A stretch of 64,000 nucleotides of DNA, from assembly GCF_000702305.1 (NCBI RefSeq), contig NZ_JNLC01000013.1, positions 1 through 64,000 on the forward strand, written 5' to 3'. Shown here piece after piece: positions 39,686 through 49,200 of this stretch. The notes below the pieces were generated by a model. It saw only the letters and a list, made by a program, of their open reading frames with translations. It was not told the origin of the DNA and did not search any database. Source of the stretch: Allobosea sp. 117. Its GTDB lineage: Bacteria; Pseudomonadota; Alphaproteobacteria; Rhizobiales; Xanthobacteraceae. Position 1 is the stretch's first letter, and every line of letters begins with the position of its first letter. A program made the translations under genes and the position numbers.

Positions 39686-40483
39686 ATGTTGACGACGCGA
39701 CGAGTGTTATTTCTGCTGACGCTGGCCCTGCTCGCCCTGAGCGCGGTTGGCGGCGCGCGCGCCGAATCGGCCGGCATGCTGCGCGTCGGCACCTATCTCG
39801 ACAACAAGCCCTGGCAGTTCCGCGATGTGGACGGGCGCATCGTCGGCTTCGAGGTCGACATGGTGGACTACATAGCGAGCCATCTCGGCGTGCGGGTCGA
39901 GGTCGCGCAGATGCCGTTCCGCGAACTGTTCGGCGCGCTCGAGCAGAACCACATCGACATCGCCATGTCGTCGATCAGCGTGACGTCGGAGCGGCGGGCG
40001 CGCTTCGATTTCACCCAGCCCTATTTCGACACCACGCAGGCCGTGGTGGTGCTGAAGACCTCGCGCATCCGCAACCTCGCCGGCCTCGCGGGCAAGACGG
40101 TGAGCGTCATTCCGTGCACCACCAGCGATTTGTGGGTGGAGGTCAACAAGGGCCGGTATAGGATCGGCCGCGTGGTACCGGCGGTCGGGCTGGATGAGGG
40201 GCTCGACAATATTTCGAGCGGCAAGGCGGATGCCCATATCGGCGACCTGCCGGCGCTGCTCTACCGGCTGCTGAAGCGCACAGACCTCGCCGTGGTCACG
40301 CGCCTGCCGACCGACGAGCGTTATGCGCTGATGCTCGCCAAGGGCTCGCCGCTGACGGCCAAGGTCGACGGGCTCGTCAGCCAGATGAAGCAGGACGGCA
40401 CGCTCGCCCGCATCCACGAGAAATGGTTCGGCATTCCGCCGGAATCGACCTCCTCCGTGGTCCGCGTGACGCCGCGGCCGTGA
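39686..40483 (+). CDS. Periplasmic amino-acid-type ABC substrate-binding protein (SBP_bac_3)
   Basis: Exported binding protein, 265 aa, with a Sec signal peptide (MLTTRRVLFLLTLALLALSA...ARA). Family 3 motifs: GFEVDMVDYIASHLG, NHIDIAMSSISVTSERR and FDFTQPYFDTTQAVVV. The ATG at 39686 has AAAGG a few bases upstream; another in-frame ATG at 39674 would add four residues. No permease or ATPase genes adjoin it, so its transporter is elsewhere, or it acts as a lone sensor or receptor. Confidence 0.87.
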   Translation: MLTTRRVLFLLTLALLALSAVGGARAESAGMLRVGTYLDNKPWQFRDVDGRIVGFEVDMVDYIASHLGVRVEVAQMPFRELFGALEQNHIDIAMSSISVTSERRARFDFTQPYFDTTQAVVVLKTSRIRNLAGLAGKTVSVIPCTTSDLWVEVNKGRYRIGRVVPAVGLDEGLDNISSGKADAHIGDLPALLYRLLKRTDLAVVTRLPTDERYALMLAKGSPLTAKVDGLVSQMKQDGTLARIHEKWFGIPPESTSSVVRVTPRP

Positions 40484-40526
40484 GCCCGGCATTGGCCGGC
40501 GGTTCGTCCACCCTCGCCAAACGACC

Positions 40527-43043
40527 ATGCCGATGCCATTTTGTTCCGGTCAGAATCACTCTCCGAGTGCGAGCGAGACGTTATTGGCCGGCCCCCTGAA
40601 GCAACCGCGCGACGACGACGCCTTCGACGAGGTGCCGTTCGATCTTCCCGCCGAGGTGCCGCCGGCGCCGCGGCCGGGCGGCATTGCCGCGCGCGCCGCC
40701 GCGCTGGCGGGCGCGGCTCCGGCGCGGGGGCGTGACGGAGGCTATCTCGCAGGCCTCAACCCCGAGCAGCGCGAGGCGGTCGAGACGCTGGACGGCCCGC
40801 TACTGGTGCTGGCCGGCGCCGGCACCGGCAAGACCCGCGTGCTGACCACGCGCATCGCGCATATCCTCTCGCTCGGCCGCGCCTGGCCTTCGCAGATCCT
40901 GGCCGTGACCTTCACCAACAAGGCCGCCCGCGAGATGAAGGAACGCGTCGGCGCCATGGTGGGTGAGCAGGTGGAGGGGATGCCGTGGCTCGGCACCTTC
41001 CACTCGATCGGCGTGCGCATGCTGCGCCGGCACGCCGAGCTGGTCGGCCTGAAGTCCGGCTTCACCATCCTCGACACCGACGACCAGATCCGCCTGCTGA
41101 AGCAATTGCTGCAAGCGGAGAACATCGACGAGAAGCGCTGGCCGGCGCGCCTCCTCGCCAACACCATCGACGGCTGGAAGAATCGCGGCCTCACCCCGGA
41201 GCAGGTGCCGGCCGGAGAGGGCGCGACTTTCGCCAATGGGCGCGGGCAGGCGCTCTACGCCGCCTATCAGGCGCGGCTGAAGGCGCTGAACGCGGTCGAT
41301 TTCGGCGACCTTCTGCTGGAAGGCATCCGCCTCCTGCGCGAGAACCCGGACGTGCTGGCGGAGTATCACCGGCGGTTCCGCTATATCCTGGTCGATGAGT
41401 ATCAGGACACCAACGTCGCGCAATATCTCTGGCTCCGGCTGCTGGCGCAGGGCTCGAAGAACGTGTGCTGCGTCGGCGACGACGACCAGTCGATCTATGG
41501 CTGGCGCGGCGCCGAGGTGGACAACATCCTGCGCTTCGAGAGCGATTTTCCCGGCGCCAAGGTGATCCGCCTGGAGCGCAATTACCGCTCGACCGGCCAT
41601 ATCCTCGGCGCCGCCGCCCATCTCATCGCGCATAATGAGGGCCGGCTCGGCAAGACGCTGTTCTCGGAGGGCGAGCTCGGCGAGAAGGTGACGGTGACGG
41701 GCGCCTGGGACAGCCAGGAGGAGGCCCGCGCCATCGGCGAGGAGATCGAGGACCTGCAGCGCCACGGCCACTCGCTGGCGCAGGTCGCCATCCTCGTGCG
41801 TGCTTCCTTCCAGATGCGCGAATTCGAGGACCGCTTCGTCACGCTCGGCCTCAATTACCGCGTCATCGGCGGCCCGCGCTTCTATGAGCGGGCGGAAATC
41901 CGCGACGCGCTCGCCTATCTGCGCGTCATCGCCTCGCCGGCCGACGACCTCGCCTTCGAGCGCATCGTCAATGTGCCCAAGCGCGGGCTCGGCGACGCGG
42001 CGCTGCGCCAGCTCCACGACCATGCGCGCATCGCCGGCGTGCCGCTGCTGGAATCCGCGCGCCAGCTGGTCGCCAGCGAGGAGCTGAAACCGAAGGTGCG
42101 GCTCGCGCTTCGCGATCTCGTCGCCTCCTTCGACCGCTGGACCGGGCAGATGGCGCAGCTCCCGCAGGGCGAGCTCGCCGAGATCGTGCTCGACGAGAGC
42201 GGCTATACCGAGATGTGGCAGAAGGACCGTTCGGCCGATGCCGCCGGCCGGCTGGAGAACCTGAAGGAACTCGTGCGCTCGATGGAGCCGTTCGAGAACC
42301 TCACCGGCTTCCTCGAGCATATCTCGCTGGTGATGGACGCCGACGGCTCGGGTGCCGGCGAGGCGGTCAGCATCATGACGCTGCATTCCGCCAAGGGGCT
42401 GGAATTCGACACCGTGTTCCTGCCCGGCTGGGAGGAGGGGCTGTTCCCGCACCAGCGCGCGCTCGACGAGCAGGGCCGCGCCGGGCTGGAGGAGGAGCGG
42501 CGCCTCGCCTATGTCGGGCTGACGCGCGCGCGGCGGCTCGCCAAGGTGTTCTTCGCCTCCAACCGGCGCATCCACGGCCTGTGGCAGTCGAGCGTGCCGA
42601 GCCGCTTCCTGGACGAATTGCCCGAGGCGCATGTCGAGGTCACCGAATCCAAGGGCGGCAGCGGCTGGGGCGGCGGCCAGGGCGCCGGGCGCTACGGCTA
42701 CGGGCCGAGCCGCTTCGACCAGGCCGAGACCTTCTCCTCTTCCTATTCGACGCCAGGCTGGCAGCGCGCGCAGGCGGCGCGGAACGCCGGCTCGGGGTTC
42801 TCGGAGAGTGGTCGCTCGAATTTCGGTGGCGGCGGCTATTCCGGCGGACGGGGGCGCACCATCGAGGGCCAGCTTGTCGCCAAGTCGACCGGTGCGGAAT
42901 CCGCCTTTGCCATCGGCGAACGGGTGTTCCACCAGAAATTCGGCTATGGCGAGGTGACGGCGGCCGAGGGCAACAAGCTCACCGTGCAGTTCGACAAGGC
43001 CGGCGAGAAGCGCGTGGTGGACAGCTTCCTCGCCCGCGCGTGA
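40527..43043 (+). CDS. uvrD: ATP-dependent DNA helicase UvrD/PcrA
   Basis: Superfamily 1A 3'-5' helicase, 838 aa, for excision and mismatch repair. Motifs in order: Q motif LNPEQREAVETLDGP, Walker A AGAGTGKT, TFTNKAAREMKERV, DEYQDTN, DDQSIYGWRGAEVDN, LERNYRS, LHSAKGLEFDTVF and RLAYVGLTRARR. The C-terminus has a Gly/Ser-rich linker then a Tudor-like fold (RVFHQKFGYGEVTAAEGNKL). The first 75 residues are an acidic/Pro-rich extension. The start at 40527 lacks a clear ribosome site, so the N-terminus is uncertain. Confidence 0.95.
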   Translation: MPMPFCSGQNHSPSASETLLAGPLKQPRDDDAFDEVPFDLPAEVPPAPRPGGIAARAAALAGAAPARGRDGGYLAGLNPEQREAVETLDGPLLVLAGAGTGKTRVLTTRIAHILSLGRAWPSQILAVTFTNKAAREMKERVGAMVGEQVEGMPWLGTFHSIGVRMLRRHAELVGLKSGFTILDTDDQIRLLKQLLQAENIDEKRWPARLLANTIDGWKNRGLTPEQVPAGEGATFANGRGQALYAAYQARLKALNAVDFGDLLLEGIRLLRENPDVLAEYHRRFRYILVDEYQDTNVAQYLWLRLLAQGSKNVCCVGDDDQSIYGWRGAEVDNILRFESDFPGAKVIRLERNYRSTGHILGAAAHLIAHNEGRLGKTLFSEGELGEKVTVTGAWDSQEEARAIGEEIEDLQRHGHSLAQVAILVRASFQMREFEDRFVTLGLNYRVIGGPRFYERAEIRDALAYLRVIASPADDLAFERIVNVPKRGLGDAALRQLHDHARIAGVPLLESARQLVASEELKPKVRLALRDLVASFDRWTGQMAQLPQGELAEIVLDESGYTEMWQKDRSADAAGRLENLKELVRSMEPFENLTGFLEHISLVMDADGSGAGEAVSIMTLHSAKGLEFDTVFLPGWEEGLFPHQRALDEQGRAGLEEERRLAYVGLTRARRLAKVFFASNRRIHGLWQSSVPSRFLDELPEAHVEVTESKGGSGWGGGQGAGRYGYGPSRFDQAETFSSSYSTPGWQRAQAARNAGSGFSESGRSNFGGGGYSGGRGRTIEGQLVAKSTGAESAFAIGERVFHQKFGYGEVTAAEGNKLTVQFDKAGEKRVVDSFLARA

Positions 43044-43113
43044 ATGTGTGACGGGCTGGCGCTTTCGCCCGGCCTCTGGCACATGAGCCGCCTAAACCGC
43101 TCGTGAGGATCAG

Positions 43114-44028
43114 ATGCTCGAAGGATTGCCGCCGAACGGGGCGACGCATGTGATGCGGCTGCGCGCCAACGAAGCGGCGGCGCGCGCCGCCGCCGATCTC
43201 GTCGGCGAGAGCTTCGATCCCGCCGAGGTCGCCACTTCCGCTTTCGAGATCGAGGACGGCGCGGCATGGCTCGCCGAAGCCTATTTCGCCGAGCCGCCTG
43301 ACGAGGAGGCGGTGCGCGAACTCGTCGAGCTGGCGGCGCCCGGCTGCGGCGCAGCGGTGGCGTTCGACACGCTGGAGCGCAAGGACTGGGTCGCCGCCTC
43401 GCTGGAGGGGCTGGCGCCGGTCGCGGTGGGGCGGTTCGTGGTGCACGGATCGCATGATCGCGAGCGCATCGGGCCGAACCGCATCGGGCTGGAGATCGAG
43501 GCGGCGCTTGCCTTCGGCACCGGTCATCACGGCACCACGCAGGGCTGCCTCGCCGGCATCGCCGCCTTCGGCAAGAAGCGCCGGCCACAGCGCACGCTCG
43601 ACGTCGGCACCGGCACCGGCGTGCTCGCCATGGCGGCGGCACGGCTGTTCCACACACCGGTGCTGGCGAGCGACATCGACCGGGTGGCGGTGGCGACCGC
43701 GAAAGCCAATGCGCGGGCCAACCGCGCGGCGCCGGAGATCACCTTCCTGCACGCGCCGGGGCTCGGCGCGCGGGCCTTCAGGAATGGCGCGCCCTACGAC
43801 CTCATCGTGGCGAACATCCTGCTGCCGCCACTGAAGCGGCTGGCGCGTCCGCTGCGCCCGCTGCTGGCGCCGGGCGGCACCGTGGTGCTTTCCGGCCTGC
43901 TGCCCTCGCACGCCAATGCGGCGCTCGCCGCCTATCGTGCGCAGGGCCTGCACCTCAGGCGCCGGCGGACGATCGAGGGCTGGGTGACGCTGGAACTCGC
44001 CGCGGACGCCGGGCGTCCGTTGCGCTGA
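43114..44028 (+). CDS. prmA: Ribosomal protein L11 methyltransferase PrmA
   Basis: SAM-dependent methyltransferase trimethylating L11, 304 aa. The substrate-domain end AFGTGHHGTTQGCL is followed by the SAM motif LDVGTGTGVLAMAAARL, ASDIDRVAVATAKANARANR and ANILLPPLKRLARPL (NILAGPL in canonical enzymes). An N-terminal L11-recognition domain occupies about residues 1-110. It stands alone between uvrD and a thioesterase gene. Confidence 0.9.
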   Translation: MLEGLPPNGATHVMRLRANEAAARAAADLVGESFDPAEVATSAFEIEDGAAWLAEAYFAEPPDEEAVRELVELAAPGCGAAVAFDTLERKDWVAASLEGLAPVAVGRFVVHGSHDRERIGPNRIGLEIEAALAFGTGHHGTTQGCLAGIAAFGKKRRPQRTLDVGTGTGVLAMAAARLFHTPVLASDIDRVAVATAKANARANRAAPEITFLHAPGLGARAFRNGAPYDLIVANILLPPLKRLARPLRPLLAPGGTVVLSGLLPSHANAALAAYRAQGLHLRRRRTIEGWVTLELAADAGRPLR

Positions 44029-44046
44029 TCGCCGGAACGAAAGCCC

Positions 44047-44559
44047 TCAGGACAGGCGGATCGGCATGTCGACGCGCCGGCCGAGGCCTTCCGGCTCCGG
44101 CAGGGCGCCATGCGCCGCCTTCATCAGCGCGAGGCGCTCCAGCACCTCGTCCGGGAAGGGCGCGACGCGGCGGGTGGCAAAGTCGACATGCACCGCCACC
44201 TGCTCGCTGGTCGCCGCGGTCCAGCCCTCCTGGGCGTGGTGCAGCTCCTGGAAGAGGTGCATGCGCTTCTCGTCGTAGTTGATCAGCCGCAGCGTGACGC
44301 GCACCTCGTGCCCGGCCTTCAGCTCGCGCAGATAGCGCTGATGCGTCTCGACGGTGAAGAAGGAGGCGCAGCTACGCTCCACATAATGCGGGCCGAGGCC
44401 GACGAGGAACACCGCCTCCTCGACCGCGCGGTCGAACAGCACGTTGTAATAGGCCGTGTTCATGTGCCCGTTATAGTCCACCCACGCCGGCTCGACGGTC
44501 ATGACCGACGACACGAACGGCGCGAAGAACACGGGTTCGAAGTCAATCCCGTCCAGCAT
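44047..44559 (-). CDS. Hot-dog fold acyl-CoA thioesterase family protein
   Basis: A 170-aa 4HBT-type protein. The hot-dog signature DYNGHMNTAYYNVLFDRAVEE carries the putative catalytic Asp, followed by FFTVETHQRYLRELKAG and HLFQELHHAQEGWTAATSEQ. It resembles betainyl-CoA thioesterase-like proteins linked to carnitine breakdown, but no carnitine genes are nearby, so the substrate is open. The ATG at 44559 is preceded by AGGGG; an in-frame upstream start would add a Cys-rich segment not typical of the family. Confidence 0.82.
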   Translation of the reverse strand: MLDGIDFEPVFFAPFVSSVMTVEPAWVDYNGHMNTAYYNVLFDRAVEEAVFLVGLGPHYVERSCASFFTVETHQRYLRELKAGHEVRVTLRLINYDEKRMHLFQELHHAQEGWTAATSEQVAVHVDFATRRVAPFPDEVLERLALMKAAHGALPEPEGLGRRVDMPIRLS

Positions 44560-44809
44560 GACGCAACCCCTGCAGCGGCATTCTTGGGACAACGGTGTTG
44601 CCTGATTGACAAGCATTGTGCCGAGTTTTCATGCAGTCGTCACCTGTTGAAATGCCTTCCGACTGGCAGAATTTGAGCAATTCGTGATTCTTTTCCGCAG
44701 CTTGGGTCCGGATGCGACGCGATGCGGGGCTCGCCGCCTCCGGCGATAGGGTATAGATCGAGATTGGGACCGGCCGACGGCGACCGGGAAGCCGATATGG
44801 AGCTGAAGC

Positions 44810-46222
44810 ATGGCTGAACTGGTCGACGAGCGCGTGACACCGCAGGCCGTCGGCGGGGTCGAGGCGGTCATCGCCGCCCTTTCGGCGCATTTCGGCAGCC
44901 GGCTGACCACCGGGCGGGCCTTGCGCGAGCAGCATGCCAACACGGTGACGTGGCTGCCCAACGAGGCGCCGGATGCCGTGGTGTTCGTCGAGAGCACGGA
45001 AGAGGTACAGAGGGTGGTGCGCGCCTGCGCCGCCCATGGCGTGCCGGTGGTGCCCTATGGCACCGGCACCTCGCTGGAAGGCCAGATCAACGCGCCGCGC
45101 GGCGGCATCTCGATCGACCTGTCGCGCATGAACCGCGTGCTCGCCGTGCATGCCGAGGACCTCGATTGCGTGGTCGAGCCGGGGGTGACGCGCAAGCAGC
45201 TCAACGAGCATCTGCGCGACGTCGGCCTGTTCTTCCCGATCGATCCCGGCGCCGACGCCTCGCTGGGCGGCATGGCCTCGACCCGCGCCTCCGGCACCAA
45301 TGCGGTGCGCTACGGCACGATGAAAGACAACGTCATCGCGCTGACCGCCGTGCTGCCGAACGGCGAGGTCATCACAACTGCGCGACGGGCCAAGAAATCC
45401 TCGGCCGGCTACGACCTCACCCGCCTGTTCGTCGGCGCCGAGGGCACGCTCGGCGTCATCACCTCGCTCACCCTGCGCCTCGCCGGCATCCCGGAGGCGA
45501 TCTCGGCCGGCGTGTGCGGCTTCCCGACCATCCGCTCGGCCTGCGACGCGGTGATCGCCACCATCCAGTCCGGTATCCCGGTGGCGCGCATCGAGTTGCT
45601 TGACGAGGTGCAGGTGAAGGCGTGCAACCTCTATTCGAAGCTCGATCTCGCCGAGCAGCCGACGCTGTTCCTCGAGTTCCATGGCACCGAGGCGAGCGTG
45701 CACGAGCAGGCCGAGCGCTTCGGCGAGCTGGCGGCCGAGTTCGGCGGCTCCGCCTTCCAGTGGGCGACGCGGCCGGAGGACCGGGCCAAGCTCTGGCAGG
45801 CGCGGCACGACGCCTATTGGGCCTGCCTGCCCATGCGCCCGGGCGCCAAGGCGCTCGCCACCGACGTGTGCGTGCCGCTCTCGCGCCTCGCCGACTGCGT
45901 CGACGAGACCAAGCACGACATCGAGGAGATGGGCATGATCGCCCCTATCGTCGGCCATGTCGGCGACGGCAATTTCCACACCGTGACGCTGGTCGATATG
46001 AACGACCCGCAGGACGTGGCCAAGGCCAAGCTGTTCATCGGCCGCATGGTGGAGCGCGCGCTCGCCATGGGCGGCACCGCGACTGGCGAGCACGGCGTGG
46101 GGCAGGGCAAGCGCAAATATATGGAGGCCGAGCATGGCCGCGCGACGCTGGACGCGATGCGCGCGATCAAGCAGGCGCTCGATCCGCTGGGCATCATGAA
46201 CCCCGACAAAGTTCTTCCATAG
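44810..46222 (+). CDS. FAD-linked oxidase, D-lactate dehydrogenase (cytochrome)-like
   Basis: A 470-aa VAO-family flavoprotein. The FAD_binding_4 domain has VVPYGTGTSLEGQINAPRGG, VEPGVTRKQLNEHLRDVG, DPGADASLGGMASTRASG and FVGAEGTLGVITSLTLRL. The C-terminal domain has VGHVGDGNFHTVTLVD (metal-binding His) and GEHGVGQGKRKYMEAEHG. It probably oxidises D-lactate or another 2-hydroxyacid, with electrons passed to the respiratory chain. Glycolate oxidase GlcD-like specificity is possible but no glcE/glcF lie beside it. It diverges from the thioesterase gene across a 250-bp gap. Confidence 0.88.
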   Translation: MAELVDERVTPQAVGGVEAVIAALSAHFGSRLTTGRALREQHANTVTWLPNEAPDAVVFVESTEEVQRVVRACAAHGVPVVPYGTGTSLEGQINAPRGGISIDLSRMNRVLAVHAEDLDCVVEPGVTRKQLNEHLRDVGLFFPIDPGADASLGGMASTRASGTNAVRYGTMKDNVIALTAVLPNGEVITTARRAKKSSAGYDLTRLFVGAEGTLGVITSLTLRLAGIPEAISAGVCGFPTIRSACDAVIATIQSGIPVARIELLDEVQVKACNLYSKLDLAEQPTLFLEFHGTEASVHEQAERFGELAAEFGGSAFQWATRPEDRAKLWQARHDAYWACLPMRPGAKALATDVCVPLSRLADCVDETKHDIEEMGMIAPIVGHVGDGNFHTVTLVDMNDPQDVAKAKLFIGRMVERALAMGGTATGEHGVGQGKRKYMEAEHGRATLDAMRAIKQALDPLGIMNPDKVLP

Positions 46223-46293
46223 ACGGGCGTTCTGATCAGGCTTTCCCTGGCGTCACCGGCGCGGCCGGCAGGGCGCCGATCCGGAGGAGTTGC

Positions 46294-49200
46294 GTGCAGA
46301 CCCTGCTGCTCACCGTCGCGAGCGTCATCATCCTTGCCGTGGCTGCCGCCTTCGGGGCGCCGTACTACGTCGACTGGAACCAGTGGCGCTCCACTTTCGA
46401 GACGCAGGCGGCGCGCACGCTCGGCGCGCCGGTGGTGATCCGCGGGCCGATCGAGGCGGAGATCCTGCCCATTCCGCGCCTCCTGTTGCGCGACGTGTCG
46501 ATCGGCGCCGACGGGGTCGGCACCGGCATCGCGGTCGAGGAGCTGCGCGCCAATCTCGCCCTCGGCTCGCTGATCAAGGGCGAGATCGTCGCCGACCACG
46601 CCCGCCTGGTGAAGCCGCGCATGCGCCTCGTGCTCGACGCCACCGGCAAGGTGGCGCTGCCGACCGGCGCCGGGCGGCCTTCCGGCTTCACGATCTCCAG
46701 TCTCGCCATCGAGAACGGCACGCTGGAGCTGCTCGACCGTGCCGCCGGGCGCAGCTTCAAGCTCGACGACATCGACATGCGCGGCGAGGCCGGCAGCGTG
46801 GTCGGCCCATTCAAGCTGGAGGGCGAGGTGCAGGCCGGCCAGCGGCGCCAGACAGTGCGGCTGTCGCTGGCCGCCTTCGCGCCCGACGCCTCCGCCAAGC
46901 TGCGCGCGAGCGTGCAGGGGCTCGGCAGCCCTCTTGCCTTCGAGGCCGACGGCGTCTTCCGCCTCGCGAGCGGCCAGCCGGCCTATGAGGGGCGCGCCTC
47001 GCTCGCTATGCCGGCGCGCGAGGGCGCCGCGACGCCGCTCGCCAAGGCCGGGTGGAGCCTCGCCGGCACGCTCAGGGCGACGCGCGAGATGGTCGAGGCG
47101 CAGGACCTCTCCCTCAGCCTCGGCAATATGGACAAGCCGGTCGAGCTGACCGGCAACGGCCGGCTCGGCATCGATCCTGCCACCGCCGGCCAGCCGCCGG
47201 CACGCCAGACCGCGCGGCTCGACCTGTCGCTCGCGGCCCGGCAAATCGACCTCAACGCCGCGACCGCCGGCTCCAGCCCGCTAACGGCGATGGGCGAGAT
47301 CGCGCAGGCGCTGGCGCCGCTCTCGAACCTCGCGCCGGCCGGCGGCGTCAACCTGTCGAGCGACACGGTGCTGCTCGGCGGCGCGCCGATGCGCGAGCTC
47401 AAGGCCGATCTCGCCTGGGCGAGCACGCCCGCCGGCCTGATGTGGCAGGTCAAGGGGCTGCAGGCGAAGCTGCCGGGCCGCGCCACGGTGCGCACCTCGG
47501 GCCAGATCCCGATCGAGGCGTCGGGTGGCGCCCAGGGCTTCAACGGCACGCTGGCCTTCGACGCCGAGGACCTGCCGGCGCTGGTCGGCTGGGCCACGCC
47601 GGGCGGCGCCGCGCTGCTCTCCGGCCTGCCGCCGGGCGCGGCGAGCCTCAATGCCGCCGTCGAGCTCGGCACCGGGCGGGTCGCGCTCAAGCGCGCCACC
47701 TTCGGCTATGGCGGCATGAAGCTGACCGGCGACGTCGCCTATGCGCTGCCCGACGACGGCAAGGCCGGGCGGATCGAGGCCGGCCTCGCCGCCGACGGCA
47801 TCGACCTCGACGCGCTGCTGCCGGCCATCCGCCGGCTGCTGGCGACGCCGGACGGCCCGGACGTGGCGCTCGGCTTTTCGGGGCGCGGGCTGCGGCTCGC
47901 CGGCATCACCGCCGCCAAGGTCGATCTGACGCTCGCCCGCGACGCGCAGGGACTCGGCATCGAGCGCGCCGCCATCACCGATCTCGGCGGCCTCGACATC
48001 GCCGGCTCGGGGCGGCTCGCCGGCGCCGACCGCACCGATGAGGGGCGCTTCGAGGCGCGGCTCACCGGCAACGGCGCCGACGGGCTGGCGGCGCTCGGCC
48101 GCCTGTTCGGGCCGCCCAACGCCGAGGCGCTGGTGCGCCGGCTCGGCCCCATGCTGGCGCCGCTCGATCTCAAGGTGACGCTGGAGACCACCGCCGGGCG
48201 CTCGGCGCTCAAGGCGGCCGGCGCGCTGGGCAAGGCGAAGGGCACCGGGGAGGTCGGCTATGGCGGCGGCCTCGCGCTCACCGGCAAGCTCGGCCTCGAC
48301 ATCGCCGATGGCGGCGAGCTGCTCGGCCGGCTCGGCGTGCCGGGGCTGCGGCCCGGTCTCGGCGCGGCGCGGCTCGATGCGGAACTGTCGCCGGCGCTCG
48401 ACGCCCGCCTCGCCTTCGCCAACGCCAAAATCGCCGCGCGCGGCGAGGTGCCGGCCGATGCACAGGGCGTGCTGCGGCCGCGCCTCGACGTCGCGTTCGA
48501 CGGCGCCGATCTCGCCCGCCTGTTCCCCGCGGTCGCCGCGGCGGCGGAAGCGGGGCAGGAGGTGCCGGCCGCCTTCGCCGCCAAACTGACGCGGCAGGAG
48601 GAGACCTGGCAGCTCGACGGGCTGAAGGGTACGCTCGCCGGCATCGCCCTCGAAGGCACGGCGAGCTACGCGCCGGACCGCCCCGAGCCGGTGACGCTCG
48701 ACCTCGCGCTCGACCGCTGGAACCTCACCCGCGCGCTTGCACTGGTCGCCGGCCGGGCCGGCGGCAATGCGGTCGGCAGCTCCGCGAGTGGCGCCGGCTG
48801 GGCGGATGGCCGTTTCGCTCCGCAGCCCTTCCCCGATCTCGGGGCGCTGGTGAGCCTGAAGGTGAAGCGGCTCGACGTGCCGGGCGGGCTGGCGCTGGAG
48901 GAAGCGCGCCTGCGCACCCGCCTCGCCGCCGGGGCGGCAACGCTCGATGAGATCTCCGGCAATCTCGCCGGCGGCACGCTCAGCGGCAATGCCCGGCTGC
49001 GGCGGCGCGGCGAGGTGCTGGAGGCCGACGGTCATCTCGCCATCACCGGCGCCGACATTATCCGCCTGCTCGCCGGCGTCTCGGCCCAGCCGGCGCTGAC
49101 CGGCAAGGCGACGATCGGCATCGACCTCGCCGGTGCCGGCCGCTCGCCGCTTAACCTCGCCCAGGCGCTGGCCGGGCAGGGCAGCCTGGTGATCGACGGT

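Noticed and set aside
45622-46293. An upstream in-frame extension of the AsmA-family gene by 224 codons
   Set aside because: It overlaps the flavoprotein gene in another frame and is Arg/Gly/Ala-rich; the GTG at 46294 has a near-perfect ribosome site and begins the membrane helix.
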